A stretch of DNA of 23,703 nucleotides, taken from NCBI GenBank assembly GCA_964200075.2, contig CAXNAA020000250.1, forward strand, positions 1 to 23,703, written 5' to 3'. Numbering within the stretch: the stretch's first letter is position 1; the number at the start of each line of letters is the position of its first letter. Below are positions 1 through 9,674 of this stretch, one piece after another. Both the position numbers and the translations under genes were made by a program. Origin of the DNA: Sphacelaria rigidula (taxonomy: Eukaryota; Phaeophyceae; Sphacelariales). The notes below the pieces were generated by a model. It worked only from the letters and a program-made list of their open reading frames with translations, was not told where the DNA came from and did not search any database.

Positions 1-37
1 GTGTTTGTCGTTCTGAGAGTCGGTTCGGTGGCGGGTT

Positions 38-60
38 GGGGGGGGGGGGGGGGGGGGGGG
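38..60 (+). repeat. Poly-G tract, 23 bases
   Basis: An uninterrupted run of 23 G. The exact length is likely to be unreliable in sequencing. Confidence 0.95.
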
Positions 61-382
61 TGGTGTGGGTGATCTGCATGGAGGTCGATATATTGTATGT
101 GCGGAGTCATTGCTTGTATAGCATGTAAAGCGGTGACAAAGCCAGTACAGGAGCAGGTCCAATGTACATGCGGATTGTAGCTACCCTAAGCCTATCCATG
201 GCGCCGTCGGTTTTGCTGCATACACACATCAGTGTTTCCGCTGAGGCAAGTCTTTTGATGCTACACGTGAATCTGCCTTGTTCGGCCACTTTTCTCGGCG
301 AAAGTGGTGCGGCCGACGGAACTTTTGAATCTCTCGCTGTCTCTCGCGTTCATTTTTTACTTGTTTTCGAGATTTGAGGTGT

Positions 383-570
383 CAGATCCTCAATACAAAT
401 ACAACTGCGCTTTCTTTGGGCATTTCGTTGCAGTAGATTGTCGTGTCGATCGAGAAAGCAAGATCGGCATTTTGAGCGATCAGATCCTCAGTACAGTCAC
501 GCTTTCTTTGGGCATTTCGTTGCAGTAGATTGTCGTCGTGTCGATCGAGATGGTCGGCATTCTGGCGCGA
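383..570 (+). repeat. Tandem duplication, about 98-bp unit, upstream of exon 1
   Basis: Two adjacent copies begin with CAGATCCTCA (383 and 481). They share CTTTCTTTGGGCATTTCG and TTGCAGTAGATTGTCGT, followed by GTCGATCGAGA. The second copy has an extra CGT and some diverged bases at its end. The duplication lies in the probable 5' UTR or promoter of the gene. Confidence 0.9.
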
Positions 571-824
571 AAATCAACGACTCACCAAATGCCACACGCT
601 GGTGCTTAATCGAGCTATTTACTTGCTGGTGGAGAATTTATTTGCAACCCCCGATCTTTTCGGAGCGCATTTCCCGCGCCCTTCGCTCCCCACACGCATC
701 ATCACAAGTCATCATTGTTGCGGTGCGAAGGACGATCGTCAGGATCAAAGCACAAGCAAAACAGCACAACAAATCGGCAGCACCAATTAGTACTGTAAAG
801 CAGTGGCGACAGTGCCGGAGAGGC

Positions 825-1322
825 ATGAAGACAATCGTGATGACGAGGGCGCACCTGCTTTTTTTGTTGCTGACTCTGCTCGTTGGGGTGACGATGATCG
901 GCGGAGTGCTTGGCGAGGACGTGGCACCGCCGGATATGGATGCCGTCACAGCAGACCTGCTGGGCGATATTGTGCGAGCACCGTCTTCCGAGCTCGTGGC
1001 GTCAGCTGTCGAGGCGCAGATAGAGCTCCGGGCGACAAGCCGATGCGGCGTTATTTTGGGCGATCTCGACGCCCGCTGCCCCAACGGGATCATGCTCGTC
1101 ACAGCCTCCATGACCAAGTTTTGGTCGACGTGTGAGCCGGCAGGGTGTGCACGTCTTGAAACCAACGACAAGGCCATTTTTGGTGACACGGTGAGTGATC
1201 TCTGTCTGCTTTATTCAGGCGAATGGCAAGTCAAAACGGTTGCTGTTGGAGAAGGACCGATGCTTGGTGTCTCTGCATGTAATCGTGCGGGATGTGGCAA
1301 CTATGTCATGAACCATGCGGCG
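825..1322 (+). CDS. Exon 1: signal peptide and Cys-containing N-terminal domain
   Basis: The start ATG at 825 is chosen because it is followed at once by a classic signal peptide: MKTIVMTRAH, then a Leu/Val-rich core, with a likely cleavage after VLG near residue 30. The upstream frame is open to 438 but is low-complexity and includes a tandem duplication, so it is probably 5' UTR. Residues 31-70 are acidic and helical. Residues 71-166 contain seven cysteines (74, 85, 103, 108, 127, 152, 157), including two CxxAGC motifs (CEPAGC and CNRAGC). The exon ends in phase 0 at a GTATGT donor (1323). A GTGAGT at 1191 is also phase 0 and is a possible alternative donor. The sequence between 1191 and 1322 still looks coding, and the nearest AG would give only a 28-nt intron. 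Without splicing, the frame runs on to a stop at 1581-1583 after a hydrophobic tail. Confidence 0.7.
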
Positions 1323-1749
1323 GTATGTTTCGTACAGTACAGTAGCTGTCTCGGTCGCAGTAAACACTATGAACGAGTGCACAAATGTAGGACAGAAAAG
1401 GAGAGGCCGAAACAAGTCCGACTGTCAGTCATGTGTTTAGCTTGTGCTGAGTCTCTTGTCGTCAAGTCACGCACAAGCGATGCCCCGGCGTTGAACCATT
1501 ACATCTTTGCAGTATACACGCATACGATGATAATGCTACTACTAGTATTGCTACTGCTCCGATATATCGTCGCTCACGTGTGAGCGTAGGATTCGCTCCG
1601 AATTACAACGCAAGATGACGTGTGGCATACAGTATTTACGAGGCAAAGTCGAGGGGGCGGGCAGAATTTATTTCCCCGTATCTTTTACATCTTCTGTGTG
1701 GATATCCTGGTGAAATACATGGTTCGGGGATTTCTCGCAGAGCTATTTG

Positions 1750-1831
1750 ATCGGCGTGACTCCGTGCTCCCTCCACAAATATCATCGGCGTGACTCCGTG
1801 CATGACATAGTTTCAATCGGCGTGACTCCGT
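1750..1831 (+). repeat. Three spaced copies of ATCGGCGTGACTCCGT
   Basis: The 16-bp motif occurs at 1750 (ATCGGCGTGACTCCGT), 1784 and 1816, i.e. with 34- and 32-bp periods. Spacers between the copies are unrelated to one another. Confidence 0.9.
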
Positions 1832-2784
1832 CCACCAAAACTGTATGTTGAGAAGCGGCAGAGCTTGCCTGGAGCCAAGCTCGAGCTTACTATCAGGCCA
1901 AAAGCGTGACGGTCGATGATGACCTGTTTCTAGGGGTGTCCTTTTTGATTTCCGACCCCTTCCTATATAGAGCCAGTTTTAGGGCAGATAGGCTGTACCA
2001 GGAAATGTCGCGGGTTTATATGCGCGAGTCAATTGAAATCCGTCTACTACGATCGGGTCGGGATGGAGTGGACACAAATGGGAGTGTGGTCGATTCGTCA
2101 TCACTTCCATGTGTCGCTGAGGGGGAATCCCGGCGCTGAGTGATTCTAGCAACAGGTACAAGTATACCGTGGAGCCATGAAGTTCAGTATTTGCGGCAAG
2201 CACATGTAGCGGGTAGATCAAGATGTGCGATGGTTGCGCATAAAACATACTGTACAGTAGTTGTAATTGCAGCAGCGTCGGGCCGTCAGTACCGCAAGGC
2301 GGACAGCACCGTGCGGTATGCTGCATTTGGTCGTCTTGTCACGAGTCATGCTGCTGTAACTATTATAGATTGATGAATTCGTATGTGTGCCTGTCATGCA
2401 AGGTACGTCAGTCTGCTGGCGGAAGCGAAGTAATTACAGTAGATGGTGCTGCAACTGAACTGACCGCACGACACTGCACGTCTTTCGCCATCATGAACCT
2501 ATCCCAGCCTTGCCATGATTCACTGTACTCTACTCTATACACAATGCATGCCGAGTTGTTTACGTGACTTGTGCACTACTGTGGACGGAGGAACGCAAGT
2601 GAAGACAAGCCCTTTGCTCTGGTGCACGTAAGCAGCCGATCCACACGAGCCCACACTAGAGAAGACACTCATTTATCACGAAGTCAGAGTGGTGGCGTTG
2701 AACCCCGTTCGCATGGTCCGTTCACCCGCTGAAAGTAGCCGAAATATCAGAGGTTAGTTTGTTGGTAGTTTGGTCACTTTTTAC

Positions 2785-2960
2785 GGCGAACGAAAACACG
2801 TTGTGTACAAGTGCATTTTGGTCCTCCTGCGTTGTTTCACGCCCTATTCAAAAGCTAGAATAGGCGGATGTGAACATCTTGGAGCGCCTTGCTATTCTCA
2901 TTCAGACGGTTCCAGGATACCTTGGCGTTTTCCGGTGGCCGCAGCTTTTTGGGAGAAAAG
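2785..2960 (+). repeat. Dispersed repeat, diverged relative of the left arm of the 22970-23500 element
   Basis: This stretch aligns with 22990-23160 in the same orientation. Shared blocks include a CGAAC..AAAA..GTTGT start, CTCTGCGT/CTGCGT with TTTCACGCC/TTTTACGCC, TAGGCGGATG, CGTTCCAGGA/GGTTCCAGGA, and GCGTTTTCCG with TGGCCGCAG. I judge identity to be roughly 70% by eye. A weak inverted counterpart of the last block occurs at about 3068-3100, so this may be one arm of a decayed foldback. Confidence 0.65.
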
Positions 2961-3537
2961 CGAAATATCGTCTTTCAAGGGAATATGTGCTTCGTGGGAG
3001 CAAAATAATTTCTCAGGCGCAGCATTAAATTGAATTGATTCACACATGAATCACGACACATGTGAAACGAAGACCACCGAACAGAAAAACACACCGGCTT
3101 AGGGCTGGGGACGTCTGTATAACTGATACCGAGCATCGAAACGATTGGCATTTGACATGCCGAGAGAGTTGTAGGCAGGCGTAGTAGCAGGCGTGCAGAA
3201 CGGCGGCCTGAACATCCAGCCATCTTACTGTTCGAATGCAAACAGTACGAGTGTTGAAGGTGGTACACGCGGAACACGTACTTTGCGCTGTGAGCAGTCG
3301 GAGAGGGGTCGCATCGTTTGCATTTTCTGTCCAAGAACGGTCTAGACCCCATTATAGATACTGGTAGGATACGCACGTACGAGCTGCTGCAGAAGTGAAA
3401 ATGTAGGCGGTGTTTCCCAGTCAAAACAGGTACCGCTGAAACTGTTGTGTGTCAAATAGTAGTAACCGCGGGAAGATGCCGCAGGAGTGCACAAGTAGGT
3501 CGTGCTCTGAAGAATATGCCAGCTGAAATTCGGGTAT

Positions 3538-4004
3538 TAACAACCGATCATCAACATTGAGGATGGAGTATTTCATTGCGGATGAGAACACGGAGGATTA
3601 ATATCTTCGTGTCCACACCAAATCTTCGAAACATGGCTCCTCTCCTTCACCTACTACTGGTAAATATTGAAAAGTACTATTAATACACGTCATACAAATT
3701 TTGGAATTCGATAACCGAAATATTAGGGGTATTGAATAAGAAAACAATTTCGAGGAATTTCGGCGATCCGATCGGATCACCTATATTCGCCAAGATTGTT
3801 TCTTTATCTAGGGCCCCGACATTTCGGTCATCGACATCTAACTTTATAGGGCGTGTACAGTAGCAGTTGTCAATAACTACCAGTAGGTGAAAGGAATGAA
3901 ACCATGTCCCGAAGATTTTGTATGGGTAAGAAGATTTAATTTTTTCCGGGTTCTCATCCTCAATGAAAAGCTCCGTCCTCAATTTCGAGGATCGGCTGTT
4001 TTTT
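3538..4004. mobile_element. Long foldback element, about 467 bp, no spacer
   Basis: The two halves are reverse complements of each other throughout. The centre is the perfect palindrome GATCCGATCGGATC (3765-3778). Matching blocks include AACAACCGATC at 3539 with its complement at about 3992-4002, ATTGAGGATGGAG at 3556 with CTCCGTCCTCAATT at 3971, GGATGAGAAC at 3580 with GTTCTCATCC at 3950, and TTCACCTACTACTGGTA at 3646 with its complement near 3882. Identity is roughly 75% by eye with small indels. No transposase is encoded and no clear target duplication is seen. Any transcript across intron 1 would form a hairpin of over 200 bp. Confidence 0.85.
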
Positions 4005-4484
4005 ACGTGAGTACAAAAGAGGACTTATTTATGTAAATACCACGGGTCTGTCTCGAGATTTTTTCAGACACGGAGCGTCCCCCCGCCCTCCAGAAGGGCA
4101 ATGTTTTGAAAATTGTCATGATGTTTTTGCTGTTGTTGATATTGTTGAAAGAAATTGATCAACAAACACTGACAAAAACCGAAAAGTCTGGCGGACTTTG
4201 TGAGGTCCGTATAGTTGCTTTTGTTCCTTGCCCACCCTGTCCCGATGACCTCGGATGCCGCAACGCTCGCGCACATCTATGTACAATACACGAGCGCACG
4301 GTAGCGACAGCCTGTAGCCAAGGTAGCAACATGATCTCGCGCCTCGCCAAATTTGCGCGGACTAGTAGTGGGTAGTCGAGGCACCCGACACGGTATATGA
4401 CCTCATAAATATAATCATGGTAGATGATGAGCTTGGAGGGGCGGTGTGTCCGTCATCTCAGCGGTCCCCATGCCAAGAATCTCT

Positions 4485-4575
4485 GTACACGGTAGCTGAC
4501 GACATCCGCTCTGTACACGGCAGCTGACCGCATCCCCCAACGCCGTGGCAACGAACTACGGGACAGCAGGCTGGA

Positions 4576-4608
<33 letters not shown>

Positions 4609-4771
4609 ACCCCCAACTACCTTTCCCCCCCCCCCCCCCACAAAAAAACTCCATAAATATATAATAAAATACTTCATAAATCTCNNNNNNNNNNCCGGCA
4701 GATGACCGCTGCCCCCAACACCGTGGCAAGAAACCACCGGGCAACCGGCTTGAATCCCCCCCCCCCCCCCC
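4485..4771 (+). repeat. C-rich tandem duplication around an assembly gap
   Basis: A 60-bp block at 4518-4577 (CGGCAGCTGACCGCATC and on) is repeated at 4696-4755 with about 80% identity. Each copy is followed by a long C run (4578-4608 and 4756-4771); a third C run lies at 4625-4639. A shorter 28-bp duplication (CTCTGTACACGG followed by T/C AGCTGAC) precedes the first copy. Confidence 0.85.
4685..4694. other. Assembly gap (10 N)
   Basis: Ten N lie directly before the second copy of the 60-bp block and close to three poly-C tracts. The true missing length is unknown. Confidence 0.99.
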
Positions 4772-5090
4772 TCAAAAGCTCGAGTTTTCGATTTCGGGGC
4801 CTACGTGTCCCGAAAAATATTTTTTAAAGACTCTTGGCAAACATCCTTCGGGTCTGTTCGAAACCATACATACCGGGTTGTTCCGAACAGGGCTCGATAT
4901 CCTGCCGGACCATACCGGAATGTTCGAATGTTCTGTAGACATTTCGGTATGGCTTCCTATGCCAACCAAAAATCCCCCACCTCCGTGTGTACCCTGAAGA
5001 ACACAGCCCTGGAGTGGATTGCTGAAGAAGTCAGCAAGTAGTCCGCTGGTCAGAAGAGAGCCCACTTAATTTTTGCGTCATTCCACGTCC

Positions 5091-5390
5091 AACAACGTTT
5101 TCGTGAGATTGAGAGTAGAGCGCTGATTGAGAGTAGCTTTGATCTTTCGCCTTGACTAAGCGAATTTTTCATGCCGTTTATACTTTTTTTTGTCTATTTT
5201 ACTGGTGTGTGCTTGTAGCTACACGTCGATATCCTACTCAGGAATATCGAGGGCCTCAGTGTCAAGCTACTGTAGAAATAGTATCTAGCCTCGCGAAGGG
5301 TCGTTTCGGACCTGAAACGATTCATTCACTGATTGATCGCTCTTCACTCTCAATCGTATCCTCCACTCTCAATCTCATGAAAACGTTGTT
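5091..5390. mobile_element. Inverted-repeat element, about 300 bp
   Basis: The left arm 5091-5144 begins AACAACGTTTTCGTGAGATT. The right arm, read as its reverse complement from 5390, begins AACAACGTTTTCATGAGATT. Both continue with GAGAGT..GAG and a second ATTGAGAGT. The arms are about 55 bp with roughly 80% identity; similarity fades towards the centre. No coding capacity and no definite target duplication are seen. Confidence 0.8.
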
Positions 5391-5657
5391 GTTCCTGGGC
5401 TGCGCATACCGGGGGCGCAACCCTGGAAACAAAGCCTGAGGGTCGATTCGTAGGGTACGAACCAATTACACTATAAAATCAAGTTATTTCCCGACGAATC
5501 ATAAATTCGTCCCATCCTTGCATTTTGATGTGTGAGGTGCCCCTCACTACGGGGTCTCTTCCAGACCGGAAGGGTATAATTAATCCGCGGAGCGTCCTTG
5601 AGTCATCAGGGCGTGTCTTCACACATCATTTTTCGATCCAGAAAGTGCGGCTGAAGG

Positions 5658-5860
5658 GAAAATTCCAGGGGTATACACGTTACACGTTACGTTCATCACA
5701 TGAAAAAAATGTAACGTTCACGTTACGCTACGTTACGCTAATGTTACATTTGAAAATTCAACGTTTCGTTCACTTCACGTCCATCACGTCACGTTACGTT
5801 TCGGCCAAACGTAACGTGTAATGCTGTGGCACGTGTAACGTGTATATCCCTGGAAAATTC
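5658..5860. mobile_element. hAT-type MITE (5666-5852) with 8-bp target duplication
   Basis: The element starts CAGGGGTATACACGTTACAC at 5666. It ends at 5852 with a sequence whose reverse complement is CAGGGATATACACGTTACAC. It is flanked on both sides by the identical 8-mer GAAAATTC (5658-5665 and 5853-5860). CAGGG termini with an 8-bp target duplication are the established hallmark of the hAT superfamily. The interior is rich in short CGTAACG/CGTTACG motifs and encodes nothing. The perfect duplication suggests a fairly recent insertion. Confidence 0.85.
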
Positions 5861-6169
5861 CGATTTGATACTGTCAGTAGGTCGTTAACTAAGCATTGAT
5901 GACGTGGACATGAACGACGATCTATCCGATCAGATTTTTTCTTTCCGCCCCACACTTTTGATCGAAAGTAATTTGCTGAGGAACGGCCTTACCACGTGAA
6001 GAAAAAAGAGATGCGGATGGGTTGAATGGGTTTTGCGTAGTAGCGGATACTGTACCTCGTAGCCGATATCATCACTGCTGTTTTTGCTCGTTCTTTTTGT
6101 GTCCATTAGACATGGCCGTACCTCATTACATCTTGGTATCGCAAATTTGATCAGCCCCCCCCCCGCAGC

Positions 6170-6769
6170 TTCAACTCTCATGTATTTCTGCATTCTTGCT
6201 ATTCGTGCCCTCAACCCAGCTCTCGATGATCGGAGAAACCCAGAACTTCTGCTCGAAAAAAGCCATGCCTGTGTCTCCTGCCTGCCGTAATGTGTTCTTG
6301 ACCGTTTGCGTTATGTCCAGGATGTGCTCGGTGCAGCTCCATAGGGTATTATGATAGCATTGGCAATCCTAGAGAGGCACATACGCCAAAGACAACCGCC
6401 GAGGAGGACGTCATTGTGTATGTCGAAAATGTGAAAGAGCATACCCTTGCTGCCTGCACGAGGGAATATTCGGCAATTTGCAGCGGAGTGAAGCACCTCG
6501 TTCTGCTGCTTTTGATTGGTCAGATAGATGATGACTACTTCTTGGCTTCGAGAAAGATTTACCGTCGTTTTTGTCCTCCGACATTTTTTCCTGCAAACAC
6601 GTGCGGCTAACTTGGGAAGCTCCTCCACTAACGAGAGAATCGGCGCCCCCAGCCCTTTTGCAAACCCCTCGATTCCCTCCATCGATTTCCCATCATTGGT
6701 TGCTTTCTTCTTTTTTTGGGTATCTTGGATACATATTGTGTGGTCGCTTTCTATGGAGTTTGAGAACAA
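6170..6769 (-). pseudogene. Possible broken coding fragment (weak)
   Basis: On the minus strand an uninterrupted frame (6311-6769) begins with a helical stretch (MEGIEGFAKGLGAPILSLVE at about 6680). A different frame further along (about 6370-6170) reads HILDITQTVKNTLRQAGDTG and then FFEQKFWVSPIIESWVEG, which looks protein-like. These pieces are separated by stops and a frame change. They could be remnants of a mobile-element gene or chance open frames; I recognise no family. Confidence 0.2.
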
Positions 6770-7041
6770 AGCGGGAAGTACTCTTTTTCCTTTCGCCTTG
6801 TTTTAGACGAAAACAAACGTTTTGGAAACGGTTTTTCATGAGAGTTTGAAACGTTTCGCACGCCAACTGGCAGGCGTGAATTTGTGGAGGCGGGTAGCTG
6901 GTGCACCACGGTCACCCAAATGATATGAGCTTCTCATTAGACTCGAGCATGCTTCCCAACAGTCTCCATCTTTCGTGTTTTCAACCCGCCGCGTGGATAT
7001 ATGTGGAGGCGTGTTTCGCTGTATCGTTTTCTCGAACAACC

Positions 7042-9093
7042 ATGATCCAGTTGAAAAAATGTAGATTGAATTTATTTGGCGGCATTTTTTCTCGCATCAA
7101 TGATAATTATGGTGAACAAAACGTGACGCAGGAAACGGTGTTGGAGAGAATTATCCGAGAAACGACAAGGACGTTTTCTCAAACTGATTCTCTCCGTAGC
7201 ACAAGAAACGACCCGACCACGGGTAGGTAGATTCCTTGGGGTTCGTCCACTGTCACAATCGATCAACCTCAGGATTGTCAGCCGGCGACGCCGTCCGAGG
7301 CGAGGTCGGGGGTCAAACGATTGACCCTTTCAACTCGGAGAATTTACAACGGCCTTCGCTTTGGTCGGGAGCGCCCAACACACAACAAAGCAAATGAATG
7401 AATGTACATTGTGGACCCAAATGGATACGTCTTCGCCAAGCGGTCAAGTGGTTCACCTTTCGACTGCGACGTGTTGTTTTCAGATCTTATCTTCACCAGC
7501 AGCACTCGTATCTGAAGATGAAACAGTCACGAAACGTTCCGAACGATACGCCATGCCTCAAATGGAATCCTTTGTTGCAGCCAAAGCGCTGAACTTTCGC
7601 ACTTGTTCCCGCTATGTTTGATCAATACGAAATCCAGGCAGAGCTGGCGGTGGCATTGGTGGAGGGAGAAGCGGAGAAGGCAGTGGAGGGGACCCATGGA
7701 GAAAATACGTGGTTTGACCGTCACCTGTCCGCGAGGAAGAAAACCTACGATCGGGTACGTTCCAAACCCTCGACGGTGCCATTAATTTAGCGCTTTGACT
7801 ACGAGAACTTCTCATCAAATCGCCGGCATAATAAGCAGCTGAGGCCGACCCCTATGGCTGACGATCTGGATGCAAAATATTAAGGTTCGCCAGATCGCCG
7901 GTGAGTTGGGTCACCTGGCCATAAATCATATGGGGGGGAGGTATTCTGCTCGAACCGGAACGTTTAGACACCACTTTTTCCTTTGGACGAAAACATTTAT
8001 TATGTCTCCGGGTTTGCGTGATGCCAACTCGATGTTTTCATTGATCTAGATCACCTGTCATGATAGTTTGTCTAACAAAAAATCGACAAATTGAGTGCGA
8101 CTTTTCGTGAAAAGCGGCATCGAAAGGGCTGAATAAGAAGACCATCTCTGTAGACGGATGCCGACCAGCAGGTGACAATGTGGCCAGGTGTCTCAGAATA
8201 CGGCTTGGGTAATGAGATGCAAATTTTGGCTTTCACTGTAGAGCATGCAGCATTATGGCATCTATTTGACCCCGTTTATGCCGATGAACCGACCACTCTA
8301 TGCATTGCTGCATGTACTTCTCTTTCTCCCCCAAGAATAAATTTGGTCATGGGGTCAAGACCATTTCTCTCCAAAGGAGGTTCCTACAGTGCTGTTAGTT
8401 GAGGTTCAATGGCAAGATGAATATATTGTGGGGAGATGCTCATGGAGACAAAACGTCGATCATGATTTTCGAGAAGAATGTTCAGGACGACGTTGCCCAT
8501 ATTTTGGGGAGATTTTGAGATTTTGTGTCAGATGTTTTTGCAGAATTTCGACTTCGAGTCGCCCACTACCAAGCTCAAGATATCATAGCCACGATCGCAA
8601 CTAGGAGTGGTGGTAGTGATGCAGCAAGACGACGCGAGACCCACACGGGGAAAGCTAATGGCGTAATTCGTGTCCATCTTGATATATCTTCTTCGCTCTG
8701 TGGGGATGGGGCACGTTTGGACGGTAGAGCTCGCGACGGAGACTTGCCTTGAATATGAATATCAACAACTAACTGTACCCTCTTGGCACCTCTCGAGTCA
8801 AGGGTGTGATGGGGGATGAATGTCAGTTCGAAAGACGGCTTAGCGTAGACTATCTTCAAGCAGCACGAAGAAGTACGACGGAAACACGTTGGAAGGGTTT
8901 AGCGACGCCCCCAAGGTTCACCATCAAACACTCCGTGAGCTGAATGATGGCGACTCAACCGTGCAGCATACTGGGGTTGCAGCGCGGCAGAGGGCGGAAA
9001 CGTTGGAGAGGGTGTAAAGAATACGATATTGAGGCCTTCAATGATGCCTGGGTCTACCTAGTGTCAAGTTCCAGTGAGGACGAGGACGGCTAA
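7042..9093 (+). pseudogene. Broken coding region, unidentified protein
   Basis: Protein-like segments follow one another in the same direction but in changing frames. A frame starting MIQLKKCRLNLFGG (7042) runs with in-frame stops at 7228 and 7399 to YIVDPNGYVFAKRSSGSPFD (about 7405). A 58-codon piece starting MFDQYEIQAELAVALVEGEA lies at 7614-7790, and a 59-codon piece at 7870-8049. A segment at 8172-8402 contains EMQILAFTVEHAALWHLFDP. It shifts to EVPTVLLVEVQWQDEYIVG (about 8372-8431) and then to KTSIMIFEKNVQDDVAHILG with a stop at 8516. The last piece ends EYDIEAFNDAWVYLVSSSSEDEDG-like, with TAA at 9091-9093; its acidic Ser/Glu/Asp tail looks like a real C-terminus. If intact it would be about 650-680 residues. 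The family is not recognised; a mobile-element or viral-relic protein is plausible but unproven. Confidence 0.5.
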
Positions 9094-9647
9094 CCTTTTT
9101 CGCTCTGTGTGAGTCTTCTTTGACGCCCACCGCCCACCCCCCATGAGTACACCCCCCGCGCGGTGAAGGGCCGAAATACGGTCGTTCTCGGACCTATTGA
9201 TATTCTTTGGACTGTTCACCAAGTTTGTAGGGTTCTAGTGCGTGAACAAATAAAGAAGAGTTATGAATTCAAAAACGCCAAACATTTCAAAACCATTATC
9301 GCCCAATGTATAGGGCACGATTAAGGACCCCTCTAGACATAACGGACTTCACTCCTGGGGCAGAGGAAGTATACAACACGCCATTCCCCCCATACTGTAC
9401 AGTGAAGGCCCCGACCTCTTCGTGAGTAGACGGTTATTATTACGGGATTGTAGGTCGGGAACAAGGGAATTTCCTCGAAATTGATATCGGCACGGTATGT
9501 CGGGTTGGTCCCGTGGCGCAATCGAGCAAAGGGGGCAAGGAATACGTGGCGAATGAGTCATCCTCATCAAGGGTTTCTTCCGATCGTCTTTCACAATCTC
9601 CGGTGTGTTTTTGGCAAATCAGGTCTCTTCGATGAGTTAACTCGTGA

Positions 9648-9674
9648 TGTATGTATGTATGCATGTATGTATTT
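9648..9674 (+). repeat. ATGT microsatellite
   Basis: About six imperfect units of TATG/ATGT, interrupted by one GCATG. Confidence 0.8.

Larger units (their letters stand above)
1..824 (+). promoter_or_regulatory. Upstream region and probable 5' UTR of the gene
   Basis: The region has no convincing gene of its own. It holds a 23-base G run (38-60), a tandem duplication (383-570) and then an A/C-rich stretch leading to the start codon at 825. I see no reliable TATA box, and the transcription start cannot be placed. The frame of exon 1 stays open upstream to 438, so an N-terminal extension is formally possible, but the signal peptide argues for translation starting at 825. Confidence 0.4.

Noticed and set aside
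438-824. N-terminal extension of exon 1 (129 extra codons)
   Set aside because: The frame is open, but it runs through the tandem duplication, has atypical composition and would bury the signal peptide in the protein interior.
638-1189. 183-codon minus-strand open frame opposite exon 1
   Set aside because: It mirrors the GC-rich coding strand, has no start context or splice structure, and its composition fits a shadow of the real gene.
1191-1218. 28-nt intron inside exon 1 (GTGAGT..TTCAG)
   Set aside because: Too short for spliceosomal removal and not a multiple of three. Splicing it would put the downstream frame into an early stop, whereas reading straight through stays open.
2975-3424. 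149-codon minus-strand open frame
   Set aside because: It overlaps a repeat region, and its sequence (Cys/Ser/His-rich, no motif) looks random. A short MGSRPFL match with the broken gene at about 8350 is probably coincidental.
4805-5041. Plus-strand open frame ending TALEWIAEEVSK
   Set aside because: Only the last 20 residues look protein-like; the rest is Tyr/Arg/Asn-rich and the opposite strand is equally open. No splice partner was found.
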